Shown here piece after piece: positions 24,340 to 30,642 of a stretch of DNA of 30,642 bases. Under the pieces are notes generated by a model that saw nothing but the letters and a program-made list of their open reading frames with translations, was not told the DNA's origin and ran no database searches. The translations under genes were made by a program, and so were the position numbers. How positions within the stretch are numbered: the stretch's first letter is position 1; each line of letters begins with the position of its first letter. Source of the stretch: a virus; the IMG/VR virus record IMGVR_UViG_3300043803_000262, positions 1-30,642 of that record. One strand, 5' to 3'.

Positions 24340-25490
24340 TGATAACTAATATAGGTAAAAATCTTTTAGCCAAGTATCTTGTTGGACAGACACAATCATA
24401 TGCGTCACACATTGCTGTGGGCTGTGGGCCCAACCCTGTGGCTTCTGATGGGCAGTTGGGTAACTACTCACTAAAACAGTCTTTAGATTTTGAGATGTTC
24501 CGTGTACCCATTATTTCCAGAGGCTTTGTAAATGAAGACGGTATTGACAAGGTAGTATTGACAGCAGAATTGCCAACAGAAGAGAGATACGAGATAACTG
24601 AGGTAGGAGTTTTTTCTGCTGCAAGAAACCCAGTTGCTGGTTCATTTGATAGTAGAAATATATATTCTTTTGCAGAAACAGATAATTGGCTATATCAGGC
24701 TGTTGGGTCACCCGCTGTAGAGATAGAGCCAGTCTATACGCCTTTAGATGGAGACTCTGACAATGGAGTGATAAATCAAACTTTGGGTGTTTTTGCAACA
24801 AATGCAGACAACAGAATATTTACTCAGTCCGATAGAATAGCAAGAAATGAAAGGTGTAGATTCCTAAATAACATAATCGCAATGGTTGGAAACTCTTCTA
24901 CACTTACGCTTGATCAATCAGGAAGCATTCATGTTGGGCCTGGGTCAAACTATATAAGGCTAAACGACACCGCTGTAGACTTCACAAAAAATAGCCCTCT
25001 TGACGAATTAAGGTTTGCATTTTCTGTTGTTAATAAAGTTGCCAACTCAAACACAGTTCCAGACAATGTAAAAATATTGCTAGAGTTTTCTCACCCTGGA
25101 ATAGGGTCAAGTCTAGAATATGCCAGACTAGAAATTGATATTGATGATCAGGCATACTCTGCTGGAACTGCATCAGAAACAATAAATTTTGCTTTAAATA
25201 GATATGTTGTTTCAAAAAAAGCATTAAAGGATTTAAAAAAGACAGATGGGTTTGACTGGAGAGAAGTTGCCACAGCAAAGATATATTCTTGTGTTACCGA
25301 GGCTGGATCTCCATCAGATTTATTTTATGTATGCTTAGATGGTGTAAGACTAGAAAATATAACATCCACAAACTCTCTCTATGGGCTAACTGGATACTCT
25401 GTTATTAAGAGTGTAGGATCAAAGCCAATCATAAAGTCGGCAAACACAACAAACTATATTGAGTTTAGATTTTCTTTGGATGTTGGATAA
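24339..25490 (+). CDS. Minor tail / baseplate structural protein
   Basis: A 383-residue protein in the TAATG-coupled tail-tip run. The N-terminus, ITNIGKNLLAKYLVGQTQSY followed by ASHIAVGCGPNP, resembles N-terminal modules of phage tail and baseplate proteins as I remember them, with EITEVGVFSAA near residue 85. The C-terminal two thirds are beta-rich (SIHVGPGSNYIRLND; DNVKILLEFSHPGIGSSLEY; WREVATAKIYSCVTEAGSPS; DLFYVCLDGVRLEN) and look like a jelly-roll or carbohydrate-binding module. I infer a peripheral tail-tip protein with an anchoring N-terminal part and a binding C-terminal part. The specific ligand cannot be judged. Confidence 0.7.
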   Translation: MITNIGKNLLAKYLVGQTQSYASHIAVGCGPNPVASDGQLGNYSLKQSLDFEMFRVPIISRGFVNEDGIDKVVLTAELPTEERYEITEVGVFSAARNPVAGSFDSRNIYSFAETDNWLYQAVGSPAVEIEPVYTPLDGDSDNGVINQTLGVFATNADNRIFTQSDRIARNERCRFLNNIIAMVGNSSTLTLDQSGSIHVGPGSNYIRLNDTAVDFTKNSPLDELRFAFSVVNKVANSNTVPDNVKILLEFSHPGIGSSLEYARLEIDIDDQAYSAGTASETINFALNRYVVSKKALKDLKKTDGFDWREVATAKIYSCVTEAGSPSDLFYVCLDGVRLENITSTNSLYGLTGYSVIKSVGSKPIIKSANTTNYIEFRFSLDVG

Positions 25491-25918
25491 TGGCAGACAA
25501 AGGAATAAAAAATGTTATTATTAAAAAAGAATTGCTTGGAAAAGTAACATCGTCGAATGCAAGAGTGGTTCGATTTAGAATTGTTTCAGAAGACAAAAAC
25601 AGAAAGTCAGCATACTCAAAAATATTTATTACAGGTTCAGAGGCTGTTTTGGTTGGTCCAGGAGATGTAAATGTTATTGGAAATAGCATATTTGTAAACT
25701 GGTCTACTAGTGAAATTTCAACACAGATATTATACGATGTTTTTGCGGGTTTTGATGGAGCAGTTCCAACCTATGTAGGTTCGACTGGATCACAAAGTTA
25801 TTCGTTTTTAAAAAACGGCACACAGTCCGTTAGGGTAATTGCTCAGAGATCATCGATCAATCCAAAACTTAACAGTGATATAGAGGTTTATGATTCTGGA
25901 ATCGTGAGTCTGGTATAA
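25490..25918 (+). CDS. Ig/FN3-like tail protein
   Basis: A 142-residue protein starting in a TAATG overlap. After a basic N-terminal stretch (KNVIIKKELLGKVTSSNARV) it has the strand rhythm of an immunoglobulin or fibronectin III domain: FRIVSEDKNRKSAYSKIFI, NVIGNSIFVNWSTSEISTQI with the Trp core, then YDVFAGFDGAVPTYVGSTGS and SVRVIAQRSSINPK. Such domains are common accessory modules on phage tails and often bind surfaces weakly. Its last codons double as the extended -10 box for the next gene. The fold is suggested by pattern only. Confidence 0.65.
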   Translation: MADKGIKNVIIKKELLGKVTSSNARVVRFRIVSEDKNRKSAYSKIFITGSEAVLVGPGDVNVIGNSIFVNWSTSEISTQILYDVFAGFDGAVPTYVGSTGSQSYSFLKNGTQSVRVIAQRSSINPKLNSDIEVYDSGIVSLV

Positions 25919-25919
25919 T
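25911..25919 (+). promoter_or_regulatory. Extended -10 promoter, predicted leaderless start
   Basis: TGGTATAAT with TATAAT at 25914-25919 and a 6-nt spacer to ATG 25926, the same geometry as at 9671. It overlaps the stop codon of the previous gene. No Shine-Dalgarno precedes the ATG and no -35 is seen. Confidence 0.55.
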
Positions 25920-25925
25920 TATAGT

Positions 25926-26372
25926 ATGTCAATTTTACCTTTACCAGAGCGTGGTCAACCGCTAGATGTAACATATATTTATCAAATTGTTCAATCTATT
26001 AACGAGTTGTACACTCAGGTTGCACCTTCTAAAATAGGATATCTTGTCGTTGACACAGAAAGAAATGGCCCACAAACTACAAAGACATCCGCAGCAAATG
26101 TAATTGGTGGGTATGAACTGGTTTCTCCTTCTTCTTTGCAAGCAGCAGGAAGTTCTCTGCCTTGGTCACATTCTTTTGAAAAAGAATTTCAATATCCTCC
26201 AATTGTGACAGCAACAGCATTTAACAAAGGTGTTAATGATTCTGGAAAAGATGTTACAGTAACTATTAACAGCATAACAACATCAAAGGTAGAAGGAACC
26301 GTCAAGTTTAATCTTGGAGGAGAAACAACAATGGGTATCAACATAATAGCAGTTGGAATAGCAAACTCGTGA
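25926..26372 (+). CDS. Tail-tip / fibre protein, last tail gene
   Basis: A 148-residue protein ending the tail module. The N-terminal helix region (PLDVTYIYQIVQSINELYTQ) could trimerise. The C-terminal region is beta-rich with an aromatic core (LPWSHSFEKEFQYPPIVTAT; KDVTVTINSITTSKVEGTVK; INIIAVGIA), in the style of small phage fibre heads or H-type-lectin-like domains. It seems leaderless (extended -10 box 6 nt before ATG, no ribosome site), so it could be transcribed apart from the genes above. The stop TGA overlaps the GTG start of the zinc-ribbon gene. The receptor-binding role is inferred. Confidence 0.65.
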   Translation: MSILPLPERGQPLDVTYIYQIVQSINELYTQVAPSKIGYLVVDTERNGPQTTKTSAANVIGGYELVSPSSLQAAGSSLPWSHSFEKEFQYPPIVTATAFNKGVNDSGKDVTVTINSITTSKVEGTVKFNLGGETTMGINIIAVGIANS

Positions 26373-26560
26373 TTAAATGTATAAAATGTAATGGAAGAAT
26401 GTTTATAGATCGTCAGTACACAGAAATAAATAATCTAGAACTATACTGCATTCTCTGTGGAATGAGAAAATTCTTTCATCCACCTAGTAATTCTCAGGAG
26501 GGCCAATGGCTATTAAAAAGGGAACAGTTGAGAGCGAAAAGTACAATGAGTCACCTGTAA
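26369..26560 (+). CDS. Small zinc-ribbon protein
   Basis: A 63-residue protein starting at GTG (GTGA overlap with the previous stop). It carries C4-x2-C7 and C27-x2-C30 (CIKC and CILC), a classical four-cysteine zinc ribbon with a 19-residue loop, then a basic tail (KREQLRAK). Proteins of this size with one zinc ribbon often bind nucleic acids or RNA polymerase. Here it sits at the junction of late (tail) and replication genes, overlapping the HTH gene by 55 nt, so a regulatory role is attractive but unproven. The overlap start and the conserved cysteine spacing argue that it is a real gene. Confidence 0.7.
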   Translation: MIKCIKCNGRMFIDRQYTEINNLELYCILCGMRKFFHPPSNSQEGQWLLKREQLRAKSTMSHL

Positions 26561-27048
26561 TACAGGGCAATAAAAAGGTTTGGTTTCTTAATGGGGACCT
26601 AGTTAGAGTTCATCACTACAATCATTCTAACGGTATAATGTCTGTTTACAATATTAATAAAGATCAGATTGAAAGTTGTTTAATTAGTGATTTTAAAAAT
26701 AAAAGAGAAAGAGCATACACTGTTGGGCAGACTGCTGATTTAGTTAATCGTCACAAGAAATATATGCCATCACTAATGAAACGGGGAATCATTCCTTTTC
26801 CAACGGGATCTCAAAAGGGTGGAGCAAGAGGTTTTCAGGTAAGGTCATATTATTCGGAATCGCAGGTAAGAGAGATTCGTGATATACTTGCTTCATACCA
26901 TATTGGTAGACCAAGAAAAGACAAATTAATAACTAATGATATTACGCCAAGCAAACAAGAGTTGACACGCAGAATGGGCGATGGTATACTTACTTATAGA
27001 AGAACTGAAGATGGACGATTTGTTCCAATTTGGAATGAGTCTATTTAA
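26506..27048 (+). CDS. MerR-like helix-turn-helix protein with AT-hook-like motif
   Basis: A 180-residue probable DNA-binding protein. Residues 71-95 (YTVGQTADLVNRHKKYMPSL, then MKRGIIP) match the start of a MerR-type winged helix, with a wing-like stretch to about 115 (GARGFQVRSYYSESQVREIR). GRPRK at 134-138 resembles an AT-hook core. The N-terminal 65 residues have a small strand-rich part (KVWFLNGDLVRVHHYN). The ribosome site AGGAGGG (26496-26502) is close to ATG 26506. A consensus promoter lies inside its 3' end, so it may control its own downstream replication genes. MerR-like folds also occur in excisionases and terminase small subunits; a regulator is my first choice. Confidence 0.7.
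   Translation: MAIKKGTVESEKYNESPVIQGNKKVWFLNGDLVRVHHYNHSNGIMSVYNINKDQIESCLISDFKNKRERAYTVGQTADLVNRHKKYMPSLMKRGIIPFPTGSQKGGARGFQVRSYYSESQVREIRDILASYHIGRPRKDKLITNDITPSKQELTRRMGDGILTYRRTEDGRFVPIWNESI
26962..26990 (+). promoter_or_regulatory. Consensus sigma70-type promoter for replication module
   Basis: TTGACA at 26962-26967, exactly 17 nt, then TATACT at 26985-26990 with a TGG extension (26982-26984). This is the best -35/-10 pair in the window. Predicted start is near 26997, giving a leader of about 65 nt to ATG 27062. It lies within the coding sequence of the HTH gene. Confidence 0.7.
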
Positions 27049-27061
27049 CGAAGGGTATAAA

Positions 27062-27292
27062 ATGTCAGACAGCAATTATGTAGTAACAAATGAACCAACC
27101 AAGGTATCCGTAACACTAGGGTACACACTTAACCTAGGAAACTTTCAATCACTAAGATTAGACCTTGGCGTAGTAGATAGTTCACGCAATGGAGAGACAG
27201 TGGATCAGTCTTTTGAGCGTGTATACAAGTTTGTTGAAGACAAACTAACAGCAAAGATTCTAGAAGCCCAGTCTGAGGCTGCTGAAGGATAA
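27062..27292 (+). CDS. Small conserved-looking protein of replication module
   Basis: A 76-residue protein; start ATG 27062 has AAGGG (27051-27055) 6 nt upstream, and the longer upstream frame from 26981 is rejected because it runs inside the HTH gene. The sequence has strands (VSVTLGYTLNLGNFQSLRLD) and a C-terminal helix (SFERVYKFVEDKLTAKILEA). The LGNFQSLRLDLG core recalls a family of small phage proteins of unknown function near replication genes. It is the first gene after the consensus promoter and ends in a TAATG overlap. I do not assign a function. Confidence 0.7.
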   Translation: MSDSNYVVTNEPTKVSVTLGYTLNLGNFQSLRLDLGVVDSSRNGETVDQSFERVYKFVEDKLTAKILEAQSEAAEG

Positions 27293-27600
27293 TGGCAGAA
27301 CGCAAAGACCGCATGGCTTTGCTTTCAAGATACAGCAAGTATCATACCGCAAGGTACGAATCAAAGCCATCTCTTAACTTAAATGTAGAGCAGTGGGCTT
27401 CTGATGCGCTTGTAGAGTCGTACACTCTTCCAGGATGTTACGATATACTTGAGTACTATTTTTCTGTTGCAGAAAATCCTTCCTGGAACTACTTTGTATA
27501 TAACGCAGAAAAAATATTGCAGGCACAAAAAGATAAAGTTAAAGATGACCAAGAAAGAGCAGAGCGTAGACGGATGGCAAAGGAGTGGCTAAATGAATAA
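27292..27600 (+). CDS. Small protein before helicase, possible helicase loader
   Basis: A 102-residue protein. The N-terminal part is basic and aromatic (RMALLSRYSKYHTARYESKP), with NLNVEQWASDALVESYTLPG and YDILEYYFSVAENPSWNYFV in the middle and a highly charged C-terminal helix (KDKVKDDQERAERRRMAKEW). It overlaps the helicase gene by 8 nt (ATGAATAA), so the two are translated in concert. Small proteins encoded directly before phage DnaB-like helicases are sometimes loaders, which makes this a candidate; no sequence motif proves it. Confidence 0.7.
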   Translation: MAERKDRMALLSRYSKYHTARYESKPSLNLNVEQWASDALVESYTLPGCYDILEYYFSVAENPSWNYFVYNAEKILQAQKDKVKDDQERAERRRMAKEWLNE

Positions 27601-28813
27601 CACAGAGGCAAAACTACTTACGGCTGTTCTAAACGACAAGCAAATTCACGTACTCCTTCAAGCAAACGTTGACAATCTTCTTAGAACCCATGCCGATATT
27701 TGGAATTTTATAAGACTTTATTTTGAAAACAATTCATCACTTCCTCCAGCAGAACTTGTTACTGAAAAGTTTAGAGACTTTGAGCCAGTTGCTGGGGTTG
27801 GTGCAACTAAGCATCACCTTGAAGAGTTACAAGGTGAGTATCTCACAGACAGTTTGAAAGACATTATTAGGTCTGCAGCAAGTGAGATCCAAAACAACAA
27901 TGGAACTGGCGCTCTTAATGAGTTAATTACAAAGACATCAGAATTAAAAAAGAATACTGCAGCAATTCGTGACATTGATGTCACAGATCTTGAGTCTGCT
28001 ATTGCATATTTTGAAAATGTAAAGAAGCAGCAGGCGTTAGGTTTATCTGGAATTAAGACAGGACTTCCAGGGTTTGATAACTATCTTCCTTCAGGAATTA
28101 TGCCAGGACAACTTGGGGTCTTCCTTGCATATCCAGGAATTGGTAAGTCATGGCTTGCCCTTTACTTTGCAGTTCAGGCTTGGAAGCAGGGAAAGTCTCC
28201 AATGGTAATCTCTCTTGAAATGAGCGAGACAGAAGTTCGTAATCGTGTGTTTACAATTATGGGAGAAGGTCGTTGGTCACACCGCAAGATTAGTAATGGA
28301 GAGATTGAGATTGATATGTTAAAGGACTGGCATGCAAAAAATCTTGCAGGAAAGCCAGAGTTTCATATCATATCAAACGATCAAGGCGGAGAAATTAATC
28401 CTTCGGTTCTTCGTGGAAAGATTGATCAATACAAGCCTGACTTTGTAATTGTTGACTATTTACAATTGATGGCTCCTAATCAGAAGTCAGATAATGAAAC
28501 GGTACGAATGAAGAACCTTTCACGAGAACTTAAACTTATGGCTATTGGTGAAGAGGTTCCTATCATTGCCATCTCGTCCGCTACACCAGATGATGTTAAC
28601 GATCTGTCTACAGTACCTACGCTGGGTCAAACAGCCTGGTCTAGACAGATTGCTTATGATGCCGACTGGGTTCTGGCATTGGGCCGTGGTACTAATAGCG
28701 ATATTATTGAATGTGCATTTAGAAAGAACCGTAATGGATTTATGGGAGACTTCTTGGTACAGTGTGACTTTGACAAGGGATATTACAGGTATAAAGACTT
28801 TGAAGATAAGTAG
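27593..28813 (+). CDS. DnaB-like replicative helicase
   Basis: A 406-residue protein of the DnaB/RecA-fold helicase family, the hexameric enzyme that unwinds DNA at the fork with ATP. The N-terminal domain (about 1-140) is helical. The Walker A motif is AYPGIGKS (residues 179-186, K185) and Walker B is FVIVDYLQLM (D288). VISLEMSETEVRNRV follows the family pattern after the P-loop, and the C-terminus has the conserved arginine-containing RKNRNG. The length is slightly below bacterial DnaB (about 470), with a shorter N-terminal region. It is coupled to the small protein before it and followed by primase and SSB genes. Confidence 0.93.
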   Translation: MNNTEAKLLTAVLNDKQIHVLLQANVDNLLRTHADIWNFIRLYFENNSSLPPAELVTEKFRDFEPVAGVGATKHHLEELQGEYLTDSLKDIIRSAASEIQNNNGTGALNELITKTSELKKNTAAIRDIDVTDLESAIAYFENVKKQQALGLSGIKTGLPGFDNYLPSGIMPGQLGVFLAYPGIGKSWLALYFAVQAWKQGKSPMVISLEMSETEVRNRVFTIMGEGRWSHRKISNGEIEIDMLKDWHAKNLAGKPEFHIISNDQGGEINPSVLRGKIDQYKPDFVIVDYLQLMAPNQKSDNETVRMKNLSRELKLMAIGEEVPIIAISSATPDDVNDLSTVPTLGQTAWSRQIAYDADWVLALGRGTNSDIIECAFRKNRNGFMGDFLVQCDFDKGYYRYKDFEDK

Positions 28814-28814
28814 T

Positions 28815-28820
28815 TATAAT
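28815..28820 (+). promoter_or_regulatory. -10 box, possible leaderless start of gene at 28826
   Basis: TATAAT at 28815-28820, 5 nt before ATG 28826, lies just after the helicase stop. There is no TG extension, convincing -35 or Shine-Dalgarno. It is weaker than the boxes at 9671 and 25911. Confidence 0.4.
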
Positions 28821-28825
28821 ATGGT

Positions 28826-29179
28826 ATGTCAAAAACTGGGGAGAACTTACCACCAACGTTCTATCATCATAAGCCTATCAAAAGGTTTTATCTTGATGGA
28901 ATAATTCACGACGATTCGATGATCGGAAGACTTAAGGATGAGTATATACGATTGTTGATATCAGAAATGAAACTTAGTGGGTATGTTCCAAGAATTGATC
29001 TTGACCCAGATTTCACTATAAGGTATAATGAGATTAAGAACTTTTTTGAATTTGAATTATCAGTACAGGCAGTCTACGCAGGGAAAAGGAAAAGCACATG
29101 GATAGCAGGAATAGACGGAACCAATCCAATCTTTATTCCGCAGAACAAGTCAAGCGAGTCCTTACAGGATCAGGTATAA
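28826..29179 (+). CDS. Unknown protein between helicase and primase
   Basis: A 117-residue protein: an N-terminal Pro/His-rich stretch (NLPPTFYHHKPIKRFYLDGI), a helix (RLKDEYIRLLISEMKLSGYV), then strands (PRIDLDPDFTIRYNEIKNFF, EFELSVQAVYAGKRKSTWIA) ending in a polar tail. I do not recognise a domain; similar proteins seem to occur next to phage primases. It has no ribosome site and may be leaderless. Its last 82 nt overlap the primase gene in another frame, an unusually long overlap for this genome. Function unknown; replication context only. Confidence 0.7.
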   Translation: MSKTGENLPPTFYHHKPIKRFYLDGIIHDDSMIGRLKDEYIRLLISEMKLSGYVPRIDLDPDFTIRYNEIKNFFEFELSVQAVYAGKRKSTWIAGIDGTNPIFIPQNKSSESLQDQV

Positions 29180-30042
29180 CTGTAGAGTCTGAACTTGATG
29201 CAGATTTCATGATCTTTTGCCCATTTCACAACAACCATAGAACTCCAGCAGGCGAAGTCCAAAAAGATAGCGGAATGTTCTTTTGTTTTTCTTGTCAAAA
29301 ATCTGCAGACCTAATTGAACTAGTTATGCATACATCTGGTAGAACATATTTTGAGTCTGCTAGATTTATTAAGAGCAAAGAAAAAGTAACAAATCTTGCT
29401 GTAGAAATAGACAAGGCTCTTGTAAAAGAAGAGCAGTATAAAACTTTTGACGAACTAATTATTAAAAGACTACACAACAACCTGATTGCTTCTGAAAGAG
29501 CAAAAAATTATTTTACATATAGAAAAATTCAAAAGCCTTCTTGTATAAAGTTTTCACTAGGCTATTCAGAAAAACAAGATATGGTTACTGTTCCAGTGCA
29601 TAGTCCAGATGGTATACCACTTGGGTTTGTCGGTAGATCTATTGAAGGAAAAGATTTTAAGAATACGCCAGGTCTTCCAAAAAGCAAAACACTTTTTAAC
29701 TTGCACAGAGTCAAGAAATCTGATAGAGTATATGTAGTGGAATCATCATTTGATGCCATTAGACTTGACCAGGTAGGACTTCCAGCAGTCGCAACACTTG
29801 GTGCAAACGTATCAAGCAAACAAATAGAATTGCTTCAGAAGTATTTCAATAACATTATTGTTATTGCTGATAATGATGAGGCGGGAGGAAACATGAAAGA
29901 TAGAATAGTTGAAAAACTTTCTAGTCGTGTTTCCGTTATTAAACTAAACAATCAGTATAAAGATATTGGCGATATGCCAGACGAAGAACTTAAGAATTTA
30001 GAGTTCCAGTTTGACAAATCAATATCACTTATGCTAAACTAA
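29098..30042 (+). CDS. DnaG-like primase (CHC2 zinc finger plus Toprim)
   Basis: A 314-residue primase that makes RNA primers for lagging-strand synthesis. The zinc-binding motif is C41-P-F-H44 with C63-F-S-C66 (CHC2 type). The Toprim domain shows the catalytic Glu in VYVVESSFDAIRL and the DxD-type IVIADNDEAGGN. Between them lies the primase core (VTVPVHSPDGIPLGFVGRS). It is shorter than bacterial DnaG (about 580) because the helicase-binding C-terminal domain is absent, as in many phages. The ATG has AAAGGA 7 nt upstream (29085-29090); no later start keeps the sequence leading into the zinc finger. It pairs with the helicase gene upstream and the SSB gene downstream. Confidence 0.92.
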   Translation: MDSRNRRNQSNLYSAEQVKRVLTGSGITVESELDADFMIFCPFHNNHRTPAGEVQKDSGMFFCFSCQKSADLIELVMHTSGRTYFESARFIKSKEKVTNLAVEIDKALVKEEQYKTFDELIIKRLHNNLIASERAKNYFTYRKIQKPSCIKFSLGYSEKQDMVTVPVHSPDGIPLGFVGRSIEGKDFKNTPGLPKSKTLFNLHRVKKSDRVYVVESSFDAIRLDQVGLPAVATLGANVSSKQIELLQKYFNNIIVIADNDEAGGNMKDRIVEKLSSRVSVIKLNNQYKDIGDMPDEELKNLEFQFDKSISLMLN

Positions 30043-30065
30043 TACAACAAACAAAGGAGAATAAT

Positions 30066-30642
30066 ATGAGCGTAGTAAAGGGACTAAAGAACATCAATGC
30101 CCTGCTCGACAAGCCAAAGTATGAAAACGACGGGCCAAAGGTAAAGTGGCTAAAACTTGCAGACGGTCAGTCCGTAAAGATCCGATTTATTGAAGAACTC
30201 GATGAAGATTCTGCAAACTATAATGAAAAGCGTGGACTAGCACTTGTTGTTAAGGAGCACGTAAATCCAAAGGACTACAAGCGCAAGGCTGTAGACACAA
30301 TGGAATCAGAAGGCCGTGACTGGGCAGAAGAAATGCACCGTAAGGATCCAAAGGCAGGATGGCGTGGCCGTCTTCGCTTCTACTGCAACGTACTAGTTGA
30401 CGATGGAATCGAAGCACCATATGTTGCTATCTGGTCAATGGGTATCAGCAAACAGTCATCATTTAATACAATTCGTGAGTATGCACTTGAAACAGGTAGC
30501 ATCTCAAATGTGATCTGGAAGTTAAAGCGTAATGGTCAGGGAACTGAAACTAATTACACACTTATTCCATCAGCACCAGACAAGGAACCATTTGATTGGA
30601 AGGACATTGAGCCTTATCCTCTTGAGTCAGCACTTAAGAAGA
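30066..30642 (+). CDS. gp32-like single-stranded DNA-binding protein (3' end outside window)
   Basis: At least 192 residues, running off the right edge. ATG 30066 has AAGGAGA 5 nt upstream (30054-30060). The sequence has the phage gp32-type OB-fold pattern: KVKWLKLADGQSVKIRFIEE near the start, WRGRLRFYCNVLVDDG in the middle, and VIWKLKRNGQGTETNYTLIP later. Such proteins coat and protect single-stranded DNA at forks. Codon choice (CGT, ATC, AAG) is adapted, fitting high copy number. No terminator separates it from the primase. The C-terminal acidic tail expected for the family cannot be seen here. Confidence 0.8.
   Translation, partial: MSVVKGLKNINALLDKPKYENDGPKVKWLKLADGQSVKIRFIEELDEDSANYNEKRGLALVVKEHVNPKDYKRKAVDTMESEGRDWAEEMHRKDPKAGWRGRLRFYCNVLVDDGIEAPYVAIWSMGISKQSSFNTIREYALETGSISNVIWKLKRNGQGTETNYTLIPSAPDKEPFDWKDIEPYPLESALKK

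Noticed and set aside
24544-24563. Two TTGACA hexamers 14 bp apart in a tail gene
   Set aside because: No -10-like hexamer lies 16-18 bp downstream of either; probably codon coincidence.
26981-27061. Longer N-terminus for the gene at 27062
   Set aside because: The added 27 codons overlap the HTH gene in another frame; ATG 27062 has its own Shine-Dalgarno.
1-30642. tRNA genes, CRISPR arrays, insertion sequences, integrase or attachment sites
   Set aside because: None was seen; intergenic gaps are all under 100 nt and are explained by promoters, terminators and ribosome sites.

Overview
The window is a continuous piece of a siphovirus-type (long, non-contractile tail) phage genome. All genes lie on the + strand and are tightly packed, many joined by TAATG, ATGA or GTGA stop/start overlaps. 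The DNA is AT-rich (roughly 35-40% GC by eye). I infer a phage of a low-GC actinobacterium, such as a freshwater or marine lineage. The reasons are the C-terminal GFGIGMGL tail-chaperone motif and the tube protein's YGKIVDR ending, which I remember from actinophage proteins, plus several genes that look leaderless (an extended -10 box 5-7 nt before the start codon and no Shine-Dalgarno), an architecture common in Actinobacteria. No integrase, tRNA, IS element or CRISPR array was seen, and the terminase is not in the window.

Layout. 2-1273: 3' part of a lectin-like minor tail protein or adhesin, unusually placed before the portal. 1292-5817: head module (small unknown protein, portal, prohead protease with an in-frame nested scaffold, major capsid protein), closed by a strong hairpin terminator. 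5908-8892: an acidic Pro/Glu/Ala/Val-repeat protein, then the usual neck series (adaptor, stopper, gp10-like neck protein, tail terminator). 8960-9619: tail tube protein with its own promoter and UUCG-hairpin terminator. 9686-10744: two paralogous tail assembly chaperones as separate genes, long form first, short form second, in place of the usual programmed frameshift. 10763-18745: a 2660-residue tape measure protein, predicting a tail of about 400 nm. 18735-26372: Dit-like protein, large hub-like protein with a lectin-like insertion, and four further tail-tip proteins.

26369-27048 is the junction: a zinc-ribbon protein and a MerR-like HTH protein with an AT-hook-like GRPRK motif. The end of the HTH gene contains the best consensus promoter in the window (TTGACA-N17-TATACT with TGG extension), pointing into the replication module: two small proteins (the second a possible helicase loader), DnaB-like helicase, unknown protein, CHC2/Toprim primase and a gp32-like ssDNA-binding protein cut by the window end.

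Expression logic inferred from sequence: capsid and tube genes are boxed by promoters and terminators, have strong Shine-Dalgarno sites and ATC/CGT-rich codons, and so are probably made in excess. The long chaperone appears leaderless and codon-poor, while the short one has its own promoter, a strong ribosome site and adapted codons. This could reproduce the unequal chaperone ratio that other phages obtain by ribosomal frameshifting.
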